From: Deltaproteobacteria bacterium
GTDB taxonomy: Bacteria; Myxococcota; Kuafuiibacteriia; Kuafuiibacteriales; Kuafuiibacteriaceae
Assembly: GCA_016703535.1 (NCBI GenBank)
Contig: JADJBV010000002.1
Location: 930,001 to 994,000 of the forward strand
Reading direction: 5' to 3'
Length of the DNA: 64,000 nt
Shown: in pieces, positions 33,593 through 42,274 of the stretch
Numbering within the stretch: the stretch's first letter is position 1
How the letters are laid out: each line of letters begins with the position of its first letter
Notes under the pieces: generated by a model
What the model was told of the DNA's origin: nothing
Database searches by the model: none
The model's input: only the letters and a program-made list of their open reading frames with translations
Made by a program: the position numbers and the translations under genes

Positions 33593-34240
33593 TTGAGCAA
33601 GTTGTTTCCGCGCTGGATGAATCATCTGCCCACGGTGTTGGCGGTCGTCGGGCCTTTGGCCGGGGTCGGCGTCGTCGCGGCGGTCAATTATTGGTTTTCG
33701 CCGAAGTACACCGACGTCGGCTACCGACCCGAACAGCCGGTGCCGTTCAGCCATCGGCTGCACGCCGGTGAATTGGGTATGGATTGCCGGTATTGCCACA
33801 ACACCGTGGAGCGGGCCGCGGTGGCGGCCATCCCGCCGACCAACACCTGCTTGAACTGTCATCGCTACGTGAAGCCCGACTCCGAGAAGTTGGCTTTGGT
33901 GCGGGCCAGCGGTGAGACGGGCCAGTCGATCCCATGGGTCCGGGTGCACCAGCTCCCGGACTACTCGTACTTCTCTCATGACGTCCACCTGAGCGCGGGC
34001 GTCGGGTGCGCCAGCTGTCACGGCCGGATCGATCAAATGGAGCGAGTGACCCTGTCGCAACCCTTGAGCATGGGTTGGTGCCTGGAGTGCCATCGCAACC
34101 CCGAGCCTCACCTTCGGCCCCCTTCCGAGATCACCAACATGGCCTATGAACCCCGAGCGGCCGGCTACGATCCCAAGGCGGATCCGGCGCGCCAACGAGC
34201 GCTGCAGCCTCCCGAAAACTGCTCAGGATGTCACCGATGA
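33593..34240 (+). CDS. actA: Alternative complex III pentaheme cytochrome c subunit A
   Basis: ActA has five CxxCH motifs: CRYCH, CLNCH, CASCH, CLECH and CSGCH, after one N-terminal membrane helix. The TTG at 33593 is chosen because an AGAGG Shine-Dalgarno precedes it and the protein then begins SKLFPRWMNHLP, as family members do. The ATG at 33617 is a shorter option. It is the first of actABCDEF, which performs quinol:cytochrome c (or HiPIP) oxidoreduction in place of bc1. The stop overlaps actB (ATGA). Confidence 0.92.
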   Translation: MSKLFPRWMNHLPTVLAVVGPLAGVGVVAAVNYWFSPKYTDVGYRPEQPVPFSHRLHAGELGMDCRYCHNTVERAAVAAIPPTNTCLNCHRYVKPDSEKLALVRASGETGQSIPWVRVHQLPDYSYFSHDVHLSAGVGCASCHGRIDQMERVTLSQPLSMGWCLECHRNPEPHLRPPSEITNMAYEPRAAGYDPKADPARQRALQPPENCSGCHR

Positions 34241-37068
34241 CCGACGCACCGATCAACCAAAGTCGCCGCAACTTTCTCAAGGTCGTCAGTGCAGGTGCGT
34301 TGAGCATCAACACCGCCGCCTGCCTGCGCAAGCCGGCCGAGGCCATCTTGCCCTTCGCTCGCCGCCCCGAGGATCTGGTCCCCGGGCAGGCGCGATATTT
34401 CGCGACCTGTTGGAACGTGGGTGAATCGGTGCAGGGCCTGTTGGTTCGCTCGACCGACGGCCGCCCCACCAAGGTTGAAGGCAACCCCAATCACCCCATG
34501 AGCCGAGGCGCGAGCAGCACCTGGGCCCAGGCTTCGGTGCTCGAGCTGTATTCGCCCGAGCGGAGCCGCACGCCCTTGCGCAGCGGCGCCCCCGCCACCT
34601 TGGAAGAAGCCGAGGCGATGTTGCTCGCTTTGGGCCAAAAGGCGGCCGAAAACGGTGGGGCAGGGCTCACCATCCTCCTGGATGCGCGCCCCTCGCCGAC
34701 GCTCCATCGCCTCCTCGCCGAGCTGAAGACCAAACTCCCCAAGCTCGGGATCTTCTCCCACGACGGCGTCGGTGAAGACCAACGCCGGGCGGGCGCCCGA
34801 GCGGTTGGCCTCCAGGACTACACCCTCACCCCGACGGGTAAACCGCGGGTCATCGCGCTCTTCGACGCCGATCCGCTGGGCACCGAAGGAGACGTGGTCG
34901 CTTTTGGTCGCCTCTACGCCGAAGGCCGGGATCTCACCAAAACCGAAGAGCTCTCCCGAATATATTCAGTGGAGCCGCACCTCTCACTGAGCGGCGCCAA
35001 CGCCGATCACCGCTTGGCCCGTCGGGGTTCTCAGGTGGGCGAAGTTCTGGCCGCCGTGGCTCGGATCCTACGCGCTCAGGGGCTCAACTTGCCGGAGCTC
35101 CCGGAGAACGCCGAGGCCCAGACCCCCTTCGCCTCGAGCTTGGCCGAAGACCTCTTGGCCCATCGGGGTCGCACCCTGGTTCTGGTCGGGCACCGTCAGC
35201 CGGCTCACGTCCACAGCCTCGGGCTCCTGATCAACCAGGCCCTCGGCAACTTCGGGCAGACGTTGCAGCTGGTGAAGCGCCAGGAGGTGGCCTCCGAACC
35301 TCTTTCGTTGTTGGCCCAGCGGATCGACGAAAAGACCGTCGACACCTTGGTGGTCCTCGGCGGCAACCCCGCCTTCGACGCGGCGGGAGGCTTGGGCTTC
35401 GCCGACAAGTTGGGCCAGGTCAGCCAGGTGATCCACCTGGGCATGACCCGTGACGAGACCGGGGCCAAATCGGCCTGGCACGTGCCCCGTTGTCACTACC
35501 TGGAAGCCTGGGGCGATCTGCGGTCCCGGGACGGCACGGTCAGCGTGCAGCAGCCGTTGATCTCACCCCTCTATCCCTCACTTTCGGAGCTGGAGGTGGT
35601 CGCCCGCCTGCTCGGCCGCAAAGAGTCTGGCTACACCTTGGTCCGAGAGACCCACGCCAAGTTGGCGCCCCTCGGCTTCGAGAAGTCCTGGCAACGTTGG
35701 CTCCACGACGGCGTGATCACCGAGGCTCAGCCCGAAGCAGGGACCCCCGAGGTTCGGGTCGACGGCTTCGTGTGGCGGCCGGCCGGCCAAGAGGCCGGGG
35801 TCGAGCTCGACTTCGTGCTCGATCCCTCGATCTTGGACGGGCGGTTTGCGCCGAGCCCCTGGCTGCAGGAGCTCCCCGATCCAATCACCAAGTTGGTTTG
35901 GGACAACGCCGCTTTGGTTTCACCTGCCAGCGCCGCCCGCTGGGGCTTGAAGAACGGCACGGTCGCCAAGATCGCGCTGCAAGGCAAAGAGGTCGAGATC
36001 GGGGTCTGGATCCAACCGGGAACCGCCGACGACGTGGTGATCTTGCCGCTCGGCTACGGCCGGACCGAAGGCGGCAAATACGGAAAATCAGGCGTCGCGG
36101 TGGGAGCCCTCCGGCCCGCCGACCGACCCTTCATCGCCGCGGGCGCGACCCTCACCGCCACCAGCCGCACCTATGACTTCGCGTCGACCCAGCTGGAAAC
36201 GAGCCTGCACGACCGGCCCCACGTTCGTTCGGCCACCAAGACCGACTTCATCGACGGCCCCAACTTCGTTCAGAAGTTCGAGATCTTCGAGCCGGACGAG
36301 TTGAAGTCGCTCTGGGAAGAGCCCAACCCCAAGGACGGGCACCAGTGGGGTATGGCGATCGACCTGAACGCCTGCACCGCCTGTGGCGCTTGTACCGTGG
36401 CGTGCCAGGCCGAAAACAACATCCCATGGGTCGGCAAAGAAGAGGTGAAGGTGGGGCGTGAACTCCACTGGATCCGAATCGATCGCTACTTCGAGGAGAC
36501 CCAGGCGGAGCTGCAGTTCCAGACCCAACCGATGGCCTGTGCCCACTGCGAAACCGCGCCCTGCGAAAACGTTTGCCCGGTCGGGGCCACGGCCCACAGC
36601 CCCGAGGGGCTGAACGACATGGCCTACAACCGGTGCATCGGGACGCGTTATTGCTCCAACAACTGTCCGTACAAGGTGCGGCGCTTCAACTTCCTCGACT
36701 ACGCCAACCGCAATGACGCCGACTACGGCATGGGGATCGCGATGCAGCGCAACCCAGACGTGACGGTGCGGTTCCGGGGCGTGATGGAGAAGTGCACCTA
36801 CTGCGTGCAGAAGATCAGCCGAGCCCGCATCGACGCCAAGGTGAATGGTGACGGGAACATCAAGGACGGCGCGATCGTGACGGCCTGCCAGTCGGTGTGT
36901 CCGACCCAAGCCATCACCTTCGGCAACCTCAACGATCCCAACGCCAAGGTGGTGGCCAAGAAGGCCGAACCTCGCAACTACGCGGTGGCGGCGGAGCTCA
37001 ACATCCGCCCTCGGACCACCTACCTGGCCAAGATCTCCAACCCCAATCCCAAGTTGTCCAAGGGGTAG
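34237..37068 (+). CDS. actB: Alternative complex III subunit B (molybdopterin-like plus Fe-S)
   Basis: This 943-residue protein has a twin-arginine signal (SRRNFLKVVSAGALS), a large molybdopterin-oxidoreductase-like domain (no cofactor-ligand motif recognised), and a C-terminal ferredoxin domain (about 700-900) with CTACGACTVAC, CAHCETAPCENVC, YCSNNC, CTYC and CQSVCP motifs that hold Fe-S clusters. In ACIII these clusters pass electrons to ActA and ActE. The ATG at 34237 overlaps the actA stop. Confidence 0.94.
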   Translation: MTDAPINQSRRNFLKVVSAGALSINTAACLRKPAEAILPFARRPEDLVPGQARYFATCWNVGESVQGLLVRSTDGRPTKVEGNPNHPMSRGASSTWAQASVLELYSPERSRTPLRSGAPATLEEAEAMLLALGQKAAENGGAGLTILLDARPSPTLHRLLAELKTKLPKLGIFSHDGVGEDQRRAGARAVGLQDYTLTPTGKPRVIALFDADPLGTEGDVVAFGRLYAEGRDLTKTEELSRIYSVEPHLSLSGANADHRLARRGSQVGEVLAAVARILRAQGLNLPELPENAEAQTPFASSLAEDLLAHRGRTLVLVGHRQPAHVHSLGLLINQALGNFGQTLQLVKRQEVASEPLSLLAQRIDEKTVDTLVVLGGNPAFDAAGGLGFADKLGQVSQVIHLGMTRDETGAKSAWHVPRCHYLEAWGDLRSRDGTVSVQQPLISPLYPSLSELEVVARLLGRKESGYTLVRETHAKLAPLGFEKSWQRWLHDGVITEAQPEAGTPEVRVDGFVWRPAGQEAGVELDFVLDPSILDGRFAPSPWLQELPDPITKLVWDNAALVSPASAARWGLKNGTVAKIALQGKEVEIGVWIQPGTADDVVILPLGYGRTEGGKYGKSGVAVGALRPADRPFIAAGATLTATSRTYDFASTQLETSLHDRPHVRSATKTDFIDGPNFVQKFEIFEPDELKSLWEEPNPKDGHQWGMAIDLNACTACGACTVACQAENNIPWVGKEEVKVGRELHWIRIDRYFEETQAELQFQTQPMACAHCETAPCENVCPVGATAHSPEGLNDMAYNRCIGTRYCSNNCPYKVRRFNFLDYANRNDADYGMGIAMQRNPDVTVRFRGVMEKCTYCVQKISRARIDAKVNGDGNIKDGAIVTACQSVCPTQAITFGNLNDPNAKVVAKKAEPRNYAVAAELNIRPRTTYLAKISNPNPKLSKG

Positions 37069-37072
37069 TGAC

Positions 37073-38473
37073 GTGGTGGCTCAAGCACATCCAGAACCTC
37101 TCGATCGCCGCGTCCCGCTGGTCGATCCCCCTGCCACCATCCAGCAGATCACCGAGTCGGTGGCGGCGCCGATGGAGTGGAAGGCCCCCCTCGGTTGGTG
37201 GCTGTTTTTGGCGGGATCTTTGTCCTGCCTGGGCATCTGGCTAGGGTCGGTCGGCTACTTGTTTTGGACCGGCACCGGTGTTTGGGGTGTCAACAACCCG
37301 GTCGGCTGGGGCTTCGACATCGTCAACTTCGTCTGGTGGGTGGGCATCGGCCACGCCGGCACCTTGATCTCGGCGGTGTTGTTCCTCTTCCGACAGAAGT
37401 GGCGCACCAGCATCAACCGCTTCTCGGAGGCGATGACCCTCTTTGCGGTGGTCTGCGCGCTGTCCTTCCCCACCATCCACATTGGTCGGGCCTGGCTCCT
37501 CTATTGGGTGATGCCGATCCCCAATCAGATGGCGGTATGGCCCAACTTCCGCAGCCCGCTCCTATGGGACGTGTTTGCGGTCAGCGTCTACGGCAGCGTC
37601 TCGGCCTTATTCTGGTTCGTTGGGTTGATCCCCGACCTGGCCACCATGCGCGACCGGGCGACCAAGAAGTGGCAGCAGCTCTTTTACGGCGTCTTGGCCT
37701 TGGGTTGGCGCTCCTCTCACCGCCACTGGCAACACTACGAAGTCGCCTACTTGCTGTTGGCTGGCCTGGCGACGCCTTTGGTGTTGTCGGTGCACTCGGT
37801 GGTGTCCTTCGACTTCGCGGTCTCCCAGATCCCGGGTTGGCACACCACCATCTTCCCCCCGTACTTCGTGGCCGGCGCCATCTTCTCCGGCTTCGGCATG
37901 GTTATGACCTTGATGATCATCGCCCGATCGATCTTCAAGCTCGAGCACCTGGTCACTCGCCACCACATCGAGAACATGGCGAAGGTGACCCTGCTGACCG
38001 GCTCTTTGGTCGGCTACGCCTACGCCATGGAGTTCTTCGTGGCCTGGTACAGCGGCAACCCGTACGAACGCTTCACCTTCATCAACCGCATGTTCGGCCC
38101 CTACTGGTGGGCCTACTGGTCGATGATCTTCTGCAACGTGGTGGTGCCTCAGGCTTTGTGGTTCCAGTCGGTGCGACGGAACTTGGGTGTGCTCTTCGTG
38201 ATCTCCATCTTGGTCAACGTGGGCATGTGGTTCGAGCGTTACGTGATCGTTTTGACCTTGGCCCGGGACACTTTGCCGTCCAGCTGGGGCAGTTATTCGC
38301 CGACCATCTTCGATTTCTCGACCTACCTGGGCACCTTCGGGATCTTCTTCACCTTCTTCACGTTGTTCGTGCGTTTCCTGCCGATGGTGGCGATCGCTGA
38401 GGTCAAGGCGGTGTTGCCTGAGGCCAACCCGCACCACGACGATGGGCACCACGCCGCCCACGGAGGCCACTGA
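37073..38473 (+). CDS. actC: Alternative complex III subunit C (NrfD-like quinol-binding membrane protein)
   Basis: This 466-residue NrfD/PsrC-family protein has about ten membrane helices. Conserved HIGRAWLLYWVMPIPN and SVHSVVSFDFAVSQIPGWHTTIFPPYFV mark the quinol-site region of ACIII. The protein ends in a His-rich tail (HHDDGHHAAHGGH). GTG at 37073 or 37076 is the start, 4 bp after actB. Confidence 0.94.
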   Translation: MVAQAHPEPLDRRVPLVDPPATIQQITESVAAPMEWKAPLGWWLFLAGSLSCLGIWLGSVGYLFWTGTGVWGVNNPVGWGFDIVNFVWWVGIGHAGTLISAVLFLFRQKWRTSINRFSEAMTLFAVVCALSFPTIHIGRAWLLYWVMPIPNQMAVWPNFRSPLLWDVFAVSVYGSVSALFWFVGLIPDLATMRDRATKKWQQLFYGVLALGWRSSHRHWQHYEVAYLLLAGLATPLVLSVHSVVSFDFAVSQIPGWHTTIFPPYFVAGAIFSGFGMVMTLMIIARSIFKLEHLVTRHHIENMAKVTLLTGSLVGYAYAMEFFVAWYSGNPYERFTFINRMFGPYWWAYWSMIFCNVVVPQALWFQSVRRNLGVLFVISILVNVGMWFERYVIVLTLARDTLPSSWGSYSPTIFDFSTYLGTFGIFFTFFTLFVRFLPMVAIAEVKAVLPEANPHHDDGHHAAHGGH

Positions 38474-39003
38474 TGAACCGCCCCTACGGAGCTCTGGCGG
38501 AGTTCAAGTCCGCCGCCGAGATCTTCCACGCGTGTGAAAAGGTCCGGGACGCTCAGTATCGCCGCTGGGATGCCCATACGCCGTTCCCGGTGCACGGGCT
38601 CGATCGGGCCATGGGCCTGCCCCGCTCCAAGCTGCCGATCTTCGTGTGTATCGCTGGTCTGACGGGCGTGGCGGCGGGCATGACCATGCAGTGGTGGATG
38701 TCGGCGGTGGACTATCGCGTGATCATCGCCGCCAAGCCGTTCTTTTCGTGGCAGGCCTTCATCCCGGTCACCTTCGAGGTGATGATCCTCTTTTCGGCGG
38801 CCTGCGCGGTGTTCGGCATGTTGTTCATCAACCGCTTGCCCCAGTGGCACCACTCCCTCCTCAAGTCAGAGCGGTTTCGCCGGGCCAGCGACGACCGGTT
38901 TTTCATCTGCATCGAGGCTCAGGACGCCAAGTTCGATCCGGAGCAGACGGTCCAGTTCCTCAAGGGCCTGGGCGCGGCTTCGGTGGAGCTGGTGGAAGAA
39001 TGA
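38473..39003 (+). CDS. actD: Alternative complex III subunit D (DUF3341)
   Basis: This 176-residue protein has a soluble N-terminal domain (LAEFKSAAEIFHACEKVRDA) and two membrane helices (about 55-75 and 95-120), matching the DUF3341/ActD family. The start overlaps the actC stop by one base, and the stop overlaps actE (ATGA). Its role is structural in the ACIII complex. Confidence 0.92.
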   Translation: MNRPYGALAEFKSAAEIFHACEKVRDAQYRRWDAHTPFPVHGLDRAMGLPRSKLPIFVCIAGLTGVAAGMTMQWWMSAVDYRVIIAAKPFFSWQAFIPVTFEVMILFSAACAVFGMLFINRLPQWHHSLLKSERFRRASDDRFFICIEAQDAKFDPEQTVQFLKGLGAASVELVEE

Positions 39004-39701
39004 ACATGAGAGCTCGTGAGCTGACCGGCCTGGTCGCCCTTTTTGGCCTGGCATGCCAAGGGGACATCTCTTCCCAACCGCCGGTGCACCTGAACCAGAA
39101 CATGGACTTCCAGAAGCGGTTCGATGCCCAAGAGGCCAACCCCTTCTTCGCCGATGGGCGGGCCATGCGCGACTACGTCCCGGGCACGGTGGCGGTCGGG
39201 GCTCTGAAGACCGACGATCACCTCTATCGAGGCCAACAGCCGAAGGTGAAGAAGCCCCCCAAGCCCGACGCGCCGCCCCCGCCGCCGGTGGATCCCGAAA
39301 ATCCGCCGATGGAGTTCGTGGACGCCTTACCCCCGGTGGATCCGGCGGGCCGGCCTCTGGTCCCCGACGCGGCCTTCCTGGAGCGAGGCCGGAGCCGCTA
39401 CGAGATCTACTGCGCGCCTTGCCATGGCCTCACCGGGGAGACACCGGGGATCATCGTCAACCGAGGCATGATGCAGCCTCCGGCCTACTCCGAACAGCGC
39501 CTCCTGGGGATGCCCCTCGGCCAACTTTATGACGTCGTCACCAACGGCGTTCGCAACATGCCGGCCTACGGCGATCAGATCCCAGTACGGGATCGATGGG
39601 CGGTCGCCGCGTACGTGCGGGTCCTTCAGCGGCGGCGGGCCGCCCCCCTGGAGCAGGTGCCCGAGGCCGAGGCCAACAGCCGCGGTTGGAGCAAAAAATG
39701 A
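39000..39701 (+). CDS. actE: Alternative complex III subunit E (monoheme lipoprotein cytochrome c)
   Basis: The 233-residue protein begins with a signal peptide and lipobox (LFGLAC), then a Pro-rich spacer with a run of prolines, then one cytochrome c domain with CAPCH and a Met ligand candidate in NMPAYGDQI. ActE is the outward electron exit of ACIII. Its ATG overlaps the actD stop, and its stop overlaps actF (ATGA). Confidence 0.93.
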   Translation: MNMRARELTGLVALFGLACQGDISSQPPVHLNQNMDFQKRFDAQEANPFFADGRAMRDYVPGTVAVGALKTDDHLYRGQQPKVKKPPKPDAPPPPPVDPENPPMEFVDALPPVDPAGRPLVPDAAFLERGRSRYEIYCAPCHGLTGETPGIIVNRGMMQPPAYSEQRLLGMPLGQLYDVVTNGVRNMPAYGDQIPVRDRWAVAAYVRVLQRRRAAPLEQVPEAEANSRGWSKK

Positions 39702-40906
39702 GCGCCCCTCGAACGATCCCGGCCGACGTGCTCACCAGCATTTCGGCCAACTCCCGTTGGCAACGTTTCCCGCTGATCTTCGGGGTGGTCGGGGTGGTCT
39801 GTTTGGCGGCGGCCTTTGGGTTGTCCGCCTCGACCGTGGAGCGCTTTCACTTCTCGTATTTGGTGGCGTACATGTACGGGCTCAGCCTGGCGCTGGGCGC
39901 GCTGTTCTTCGTCATCGTTCAGTTCCTGACCAAAGCGGGCTGGAGTGTGGTGGTGCGGCGGGTCGCGGAGAACATGATGGGCACCTTGCCCCTCTTCGCG
40001 ATCTTGTTCGTCCCGGTCGCGATCGGCCTGCACCACACCCACCACCACTGGTGGCACCTGGTGCCTGGCAAAGATCCGATCCTCGACGCCAAGGCACCCT
40101 ACCTCAACCCGACCTTCTTCTTCGCCCGCGCCATCCTCTACTTGGTGATCTGGACCTTGTTGTCGCAGGCCTTCTTGCGCCGTTCGGTGGCCCAGGATCA
40201 GTCGGGCAACCCGGAGGAGACCCGGCGCCAGCAGTGGATGGCCCCCCCGGCGCTGGGGCTTTATGCCTTGACCGTGACCTTCGCAGCGGTCGACTGGATG
40301 AAGAGCCTCGATCCCCACTGGTTTTCGACCATTTGGGGCGTCTACTACTTCGCGGGTTCGGTGGTGGCCTTGTTCGCGATGTTGTCACTGCTGGTCCTGT
40401 GGCTGCAGCGGGACGGCTTCATCCGCAAGATCGTCAACCAGGAGCACTACCACGACCTCGGGAAGTTGCTCTTCGGCTTCGTGATCTTCTGGAGCTACAT
40501 CGCCTTCTCTCAGTACTTTTTGATCTGGTACGCCAACCTCCCGGAAGAGACGATCTGGTACGCCCATCGTTCTCACGGCGGCTGGGAGAGCATGGGGTTG
40601 ATGTTGGTGATCGGCCACTTCGCGATCCCCTTCTTCTTCCTCCTGCCCCGGGCCATGAAGCGTAACCCGGTGACCTTGGCCGCGGGCGCCGGCTGGTTGT
40701 TGTGGGTCCACTACCTGGACCTCTACTACTTGATCATGCCGGTGCACTCGACCGGTGGGCCTCAACCCTCGATCGTCGATCTGCTGACCCTCTTCGGGGT
40801 CGTGGCCTGTTTCCTGGCCGCCTTCGCCTTCTTGGCCAAGCGCTCAGCGCTGGTGCCGGTGAAGGATCCCCGCCTGGCCGAATCTCTCGCCTTCGAGAAC
40901 CTCTAG
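39698..40906 (+). CDS. actF: Alternative complex III subunit F (NrfD-like membrane protein)
   Basis: This 402-residue protein has about ten membrane helices and the ActF stretches HHTHHHWWHL, VDWMKSLDPHWFSTIWGVYYF and FSQYFLIWYANLPEET. It is the second NrfD-type subunit of ACIII. No actG follows. The operon ends here; a 550-bp repeat-rich stretch comes next. Confidence 0.94.
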   Translation: MSAPRTIPADVLTSISANSRWQRFPLIFGVVGVVCLAAAFGLSASTVERFHFSYLVAYMYGLSLALGALFFVIVQFLTKAGWSVVVRRVAENMMGTLPLFAILFVPVAIGLHHTHHHWWHLVPGKDPILDAKAPYLNPTFFFARAILYLVIWTLLSQAFLRRSVAQDQSGNPEETRRQQWMAPPALGLYALTVTFAAVDWMKSLDPHWFSTIWGVYYFAGSVVALFAMLSLLVLWLQRDGFIRKIVNQEHYHDLGKLLFGFVIFWSYIAFSQYFLIWYANLPEETIWYAHRSHGGWESMGLMLVIGHFAIPFFFLLPRAMKRNPVTLAAGAGWLLWVHYLDLYYLIMPVHSTGGPQPSIVDLLTLFGVVACFLAAFAFLAKRSALVPVKDPRLAESLAFENL

Positions 40907-41456
40907 CCGACCTCTCTCGGCTCGCCCCTGGGGATCGCCAGGCGTGGGAGGGTGCTTCCCAAGCGTTCAGCCTTCGTCGCCCTGGACACGACCTCCGAGG
41001 CCCGCGCAGGCGACGCCCTCGAGGGGATTGGAGACCGCTACACCTCGAAACCGGCCAACCGATCGGTATTTGGATCGGGACCCGAAGGCGCGCAGTGAGG
41101 AGCGCGAACGTAGAAGGGTGGGCCGGCTTTGCCTGGCTTTGCCGGACGGGGACCCAATACCGGTCAGTTCAGCCTTCGTTTCGAGGTGGATGGTGGTGTC
41201 GCTGGAGCCAGGACTTCTTTGGACTCTTCATGGTTTCCTGGCCTCCTAAGCGGTTTTACTGGCGGCGCCCCGGACACGAGATCGCAGGTGCGGCATCGAG
41301 GGGGGATTGGAGACCGCTTAGGAATGCAGGAACCTAGGAGCCCGAGGAATTGGGCCCCCGAAAGCGAGCCTTGAAGCACAGTCCCGAGAGGCGTTCGGCC
41401 TCCCCTCGAAAGCCCGCTAACTGATCGGTATTGGGACCGGGACCCTAAGGCTCAGA
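40907..41456. repeat. Repeat-rich non-coding region between actF and HiPIP gene
   Basis: I see no gene here. A unit of about 46 bp (CCTCGAAA ... TCGGTATT ... GGGACCC ... AAGG) occurs at 41043-41088 and 41404-41450, with an inverted diverged copy near 41150-41188. GGATTGGAGACCGCT occurs at 41025-41039 and 41304-41318. GTTCAGCCTTCGT occurs at 40965-40977 and 41167-41179. The pattern suggests an extragenic palindromic-type or decayed mobile repeat. No transposase remains. Confidence 0.65.
41244..41323. repeat. 80-bp element with perfect 11-bp terminal inverted repeats
   Basis: TCCTAAGCGGT (41244-41254) and ACCGCTTAGGA (41313-41323) are exact reverse complements bounding 80 bp. The right end includes one copy of the GGATTGGAGACCGCT repeat. 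It could be a MITE-like element or a cruciform/RNA hairpin. It is not a classical terminator, as no T-run follows. Confidence 0.55.
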
Positions 41457-41861
41457 CTATGCGGGGGTGATGGGCGCGTGGCTCAAGCAGTTCCCGTTCG
41501 GGTTGACGGGGCCAGTGAAGAGTTTGCAGCCGCCGCAGGGTCCGCCGGTGGTGTTGGCTACGTACTGCGAGCAGTTCGCGCAGTTTTTGCCCGGCTTGTT
41601 CGACTTCTCCATGTACTGCAGCGTCTTCCGCATGTTCTTGGAGGCGTCGTCGATTGCGCCTTGGGTGCTGCAGTTCAGCTCTCCACCAGCGGCGGGCTTG
41701 TCAGCGGCCGGGGGCGGCGTGGCGGGCTTGGCGTCTCCGCCTTCTTTGGCGCAAGCGGCGAGCAATGCCAGGCTGCCAGCGGCGGTCAGGCTATTGCCGA
41801 TGACTTGCAGGGCTCGGCGGCGGCTCAAACGGGCGTCAGCGATCAGGTCTTCCAAGTTCAT
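41457..41861 (-). CDS. High-potential iron-sulfur protein (HiPIP), lipid-anchored, Tat-exported
   Basis: From ATG 41861 the protein has 134 residues. It has a twin-arginine signal (SRRRAL) ending in a lipobox with Cys37. A Pro/Ala linker is followed by a HiPIP domain with cluster ligands Cys94, Cys97, Cys112 and Cys125 (C-x2-C-x14-C-x12-C). Extra Cys64 and Cys109 could form a disulfide. HiPIPs reduce RC cytochromes in several phototrophs. Its place next to ACIII suggests it carries electrons from ActE/ActA to PufC. A GAGGAGA Shine-Dalgarno precedes the ATG. Confidence 0.85.
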   Translation of the reverse strand: MNLEDLIADARLSRRRALQVIGNSLTAAGSLALLAACAKEGGDAKPATPPPAADKPAAGGELNCSTQGAIDDASKNMRKTLQYMEKSNKPGKNCANCSQYVANTTGGPCGGCKLFTGPVNPNGNCLSHAPITPA

Positions 41862-41966
41862 CGTCTCCTCTAGGGCGCGCGAGTCGAAACTCGCCGCGAG
41901 TGGCGCGGAGGTTAGCAGCAAGCTCCACGGGGTCGCCACAAGGAAATCGAGTGGATCGACCATCTC

Positions 41967-42266
41967 TCATCCGAATCGGCCCCCTGGCGTGGGATTCACT
42001 GTCAATCGAGAGCGACGGACGAGATCGTAAAGGTGGGCTGGCAACGAGGCCGTCAGGAACAGGGCCGTGAACACCCAGGGACCGCCGGTGACCACGTTGC
42101 GGACCGCCAACATCAAAAAGGCGCCCGCCAGAAGGTTCCCCAGGAGGTCCGCGGGCTGTAGGCCGCGCCCGGTCCGGCCTCGGAGGAACAGGAGCAACAA
42201 ACCCTCCAAGGTGATGAAGGCCAGGCTCAGGTCGATGATCCGACCGCTGCGGAAGAGCTCCTCCAT
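41967..42266 (-). CDS. Small predicted membrane protein, unknown
   Basis: This 99-residue protein has two to three hydrophobic segments (about 12-29, 40-60 and 65-82) and a basic C-terminus. I do not recognise the family. It lies 8 bp after the polyprenyl synthase gene and 105 bp before the HiPIP gene, all in the same orientation. Co-transcription with bchP-type genes is likely. Confidence 0.6.
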   Translation of the reverse strand: MEELFRSGRIIDLSLAFITLEGLLLLFLRGRTGRGLQPADLLGNLLAGAFLMLAVRNVVTGGPWVFTALFLTASLPAHLYDLVRRSRLTVNPTPGGRFG

Positions 42267-42274
42267 GGACTCCT

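Noticed and set aside
41244..41323. Insertion sequence
   Set aside because: The inverted-repeat element is only 80 bp with no transposase frame; it can at most be a remnant or MITE-like repeat.
40907..41456. CRISPR array
   Set aside because: The repeats are unevenly spaced, diverged and partly inverted, and no cas genes are present.
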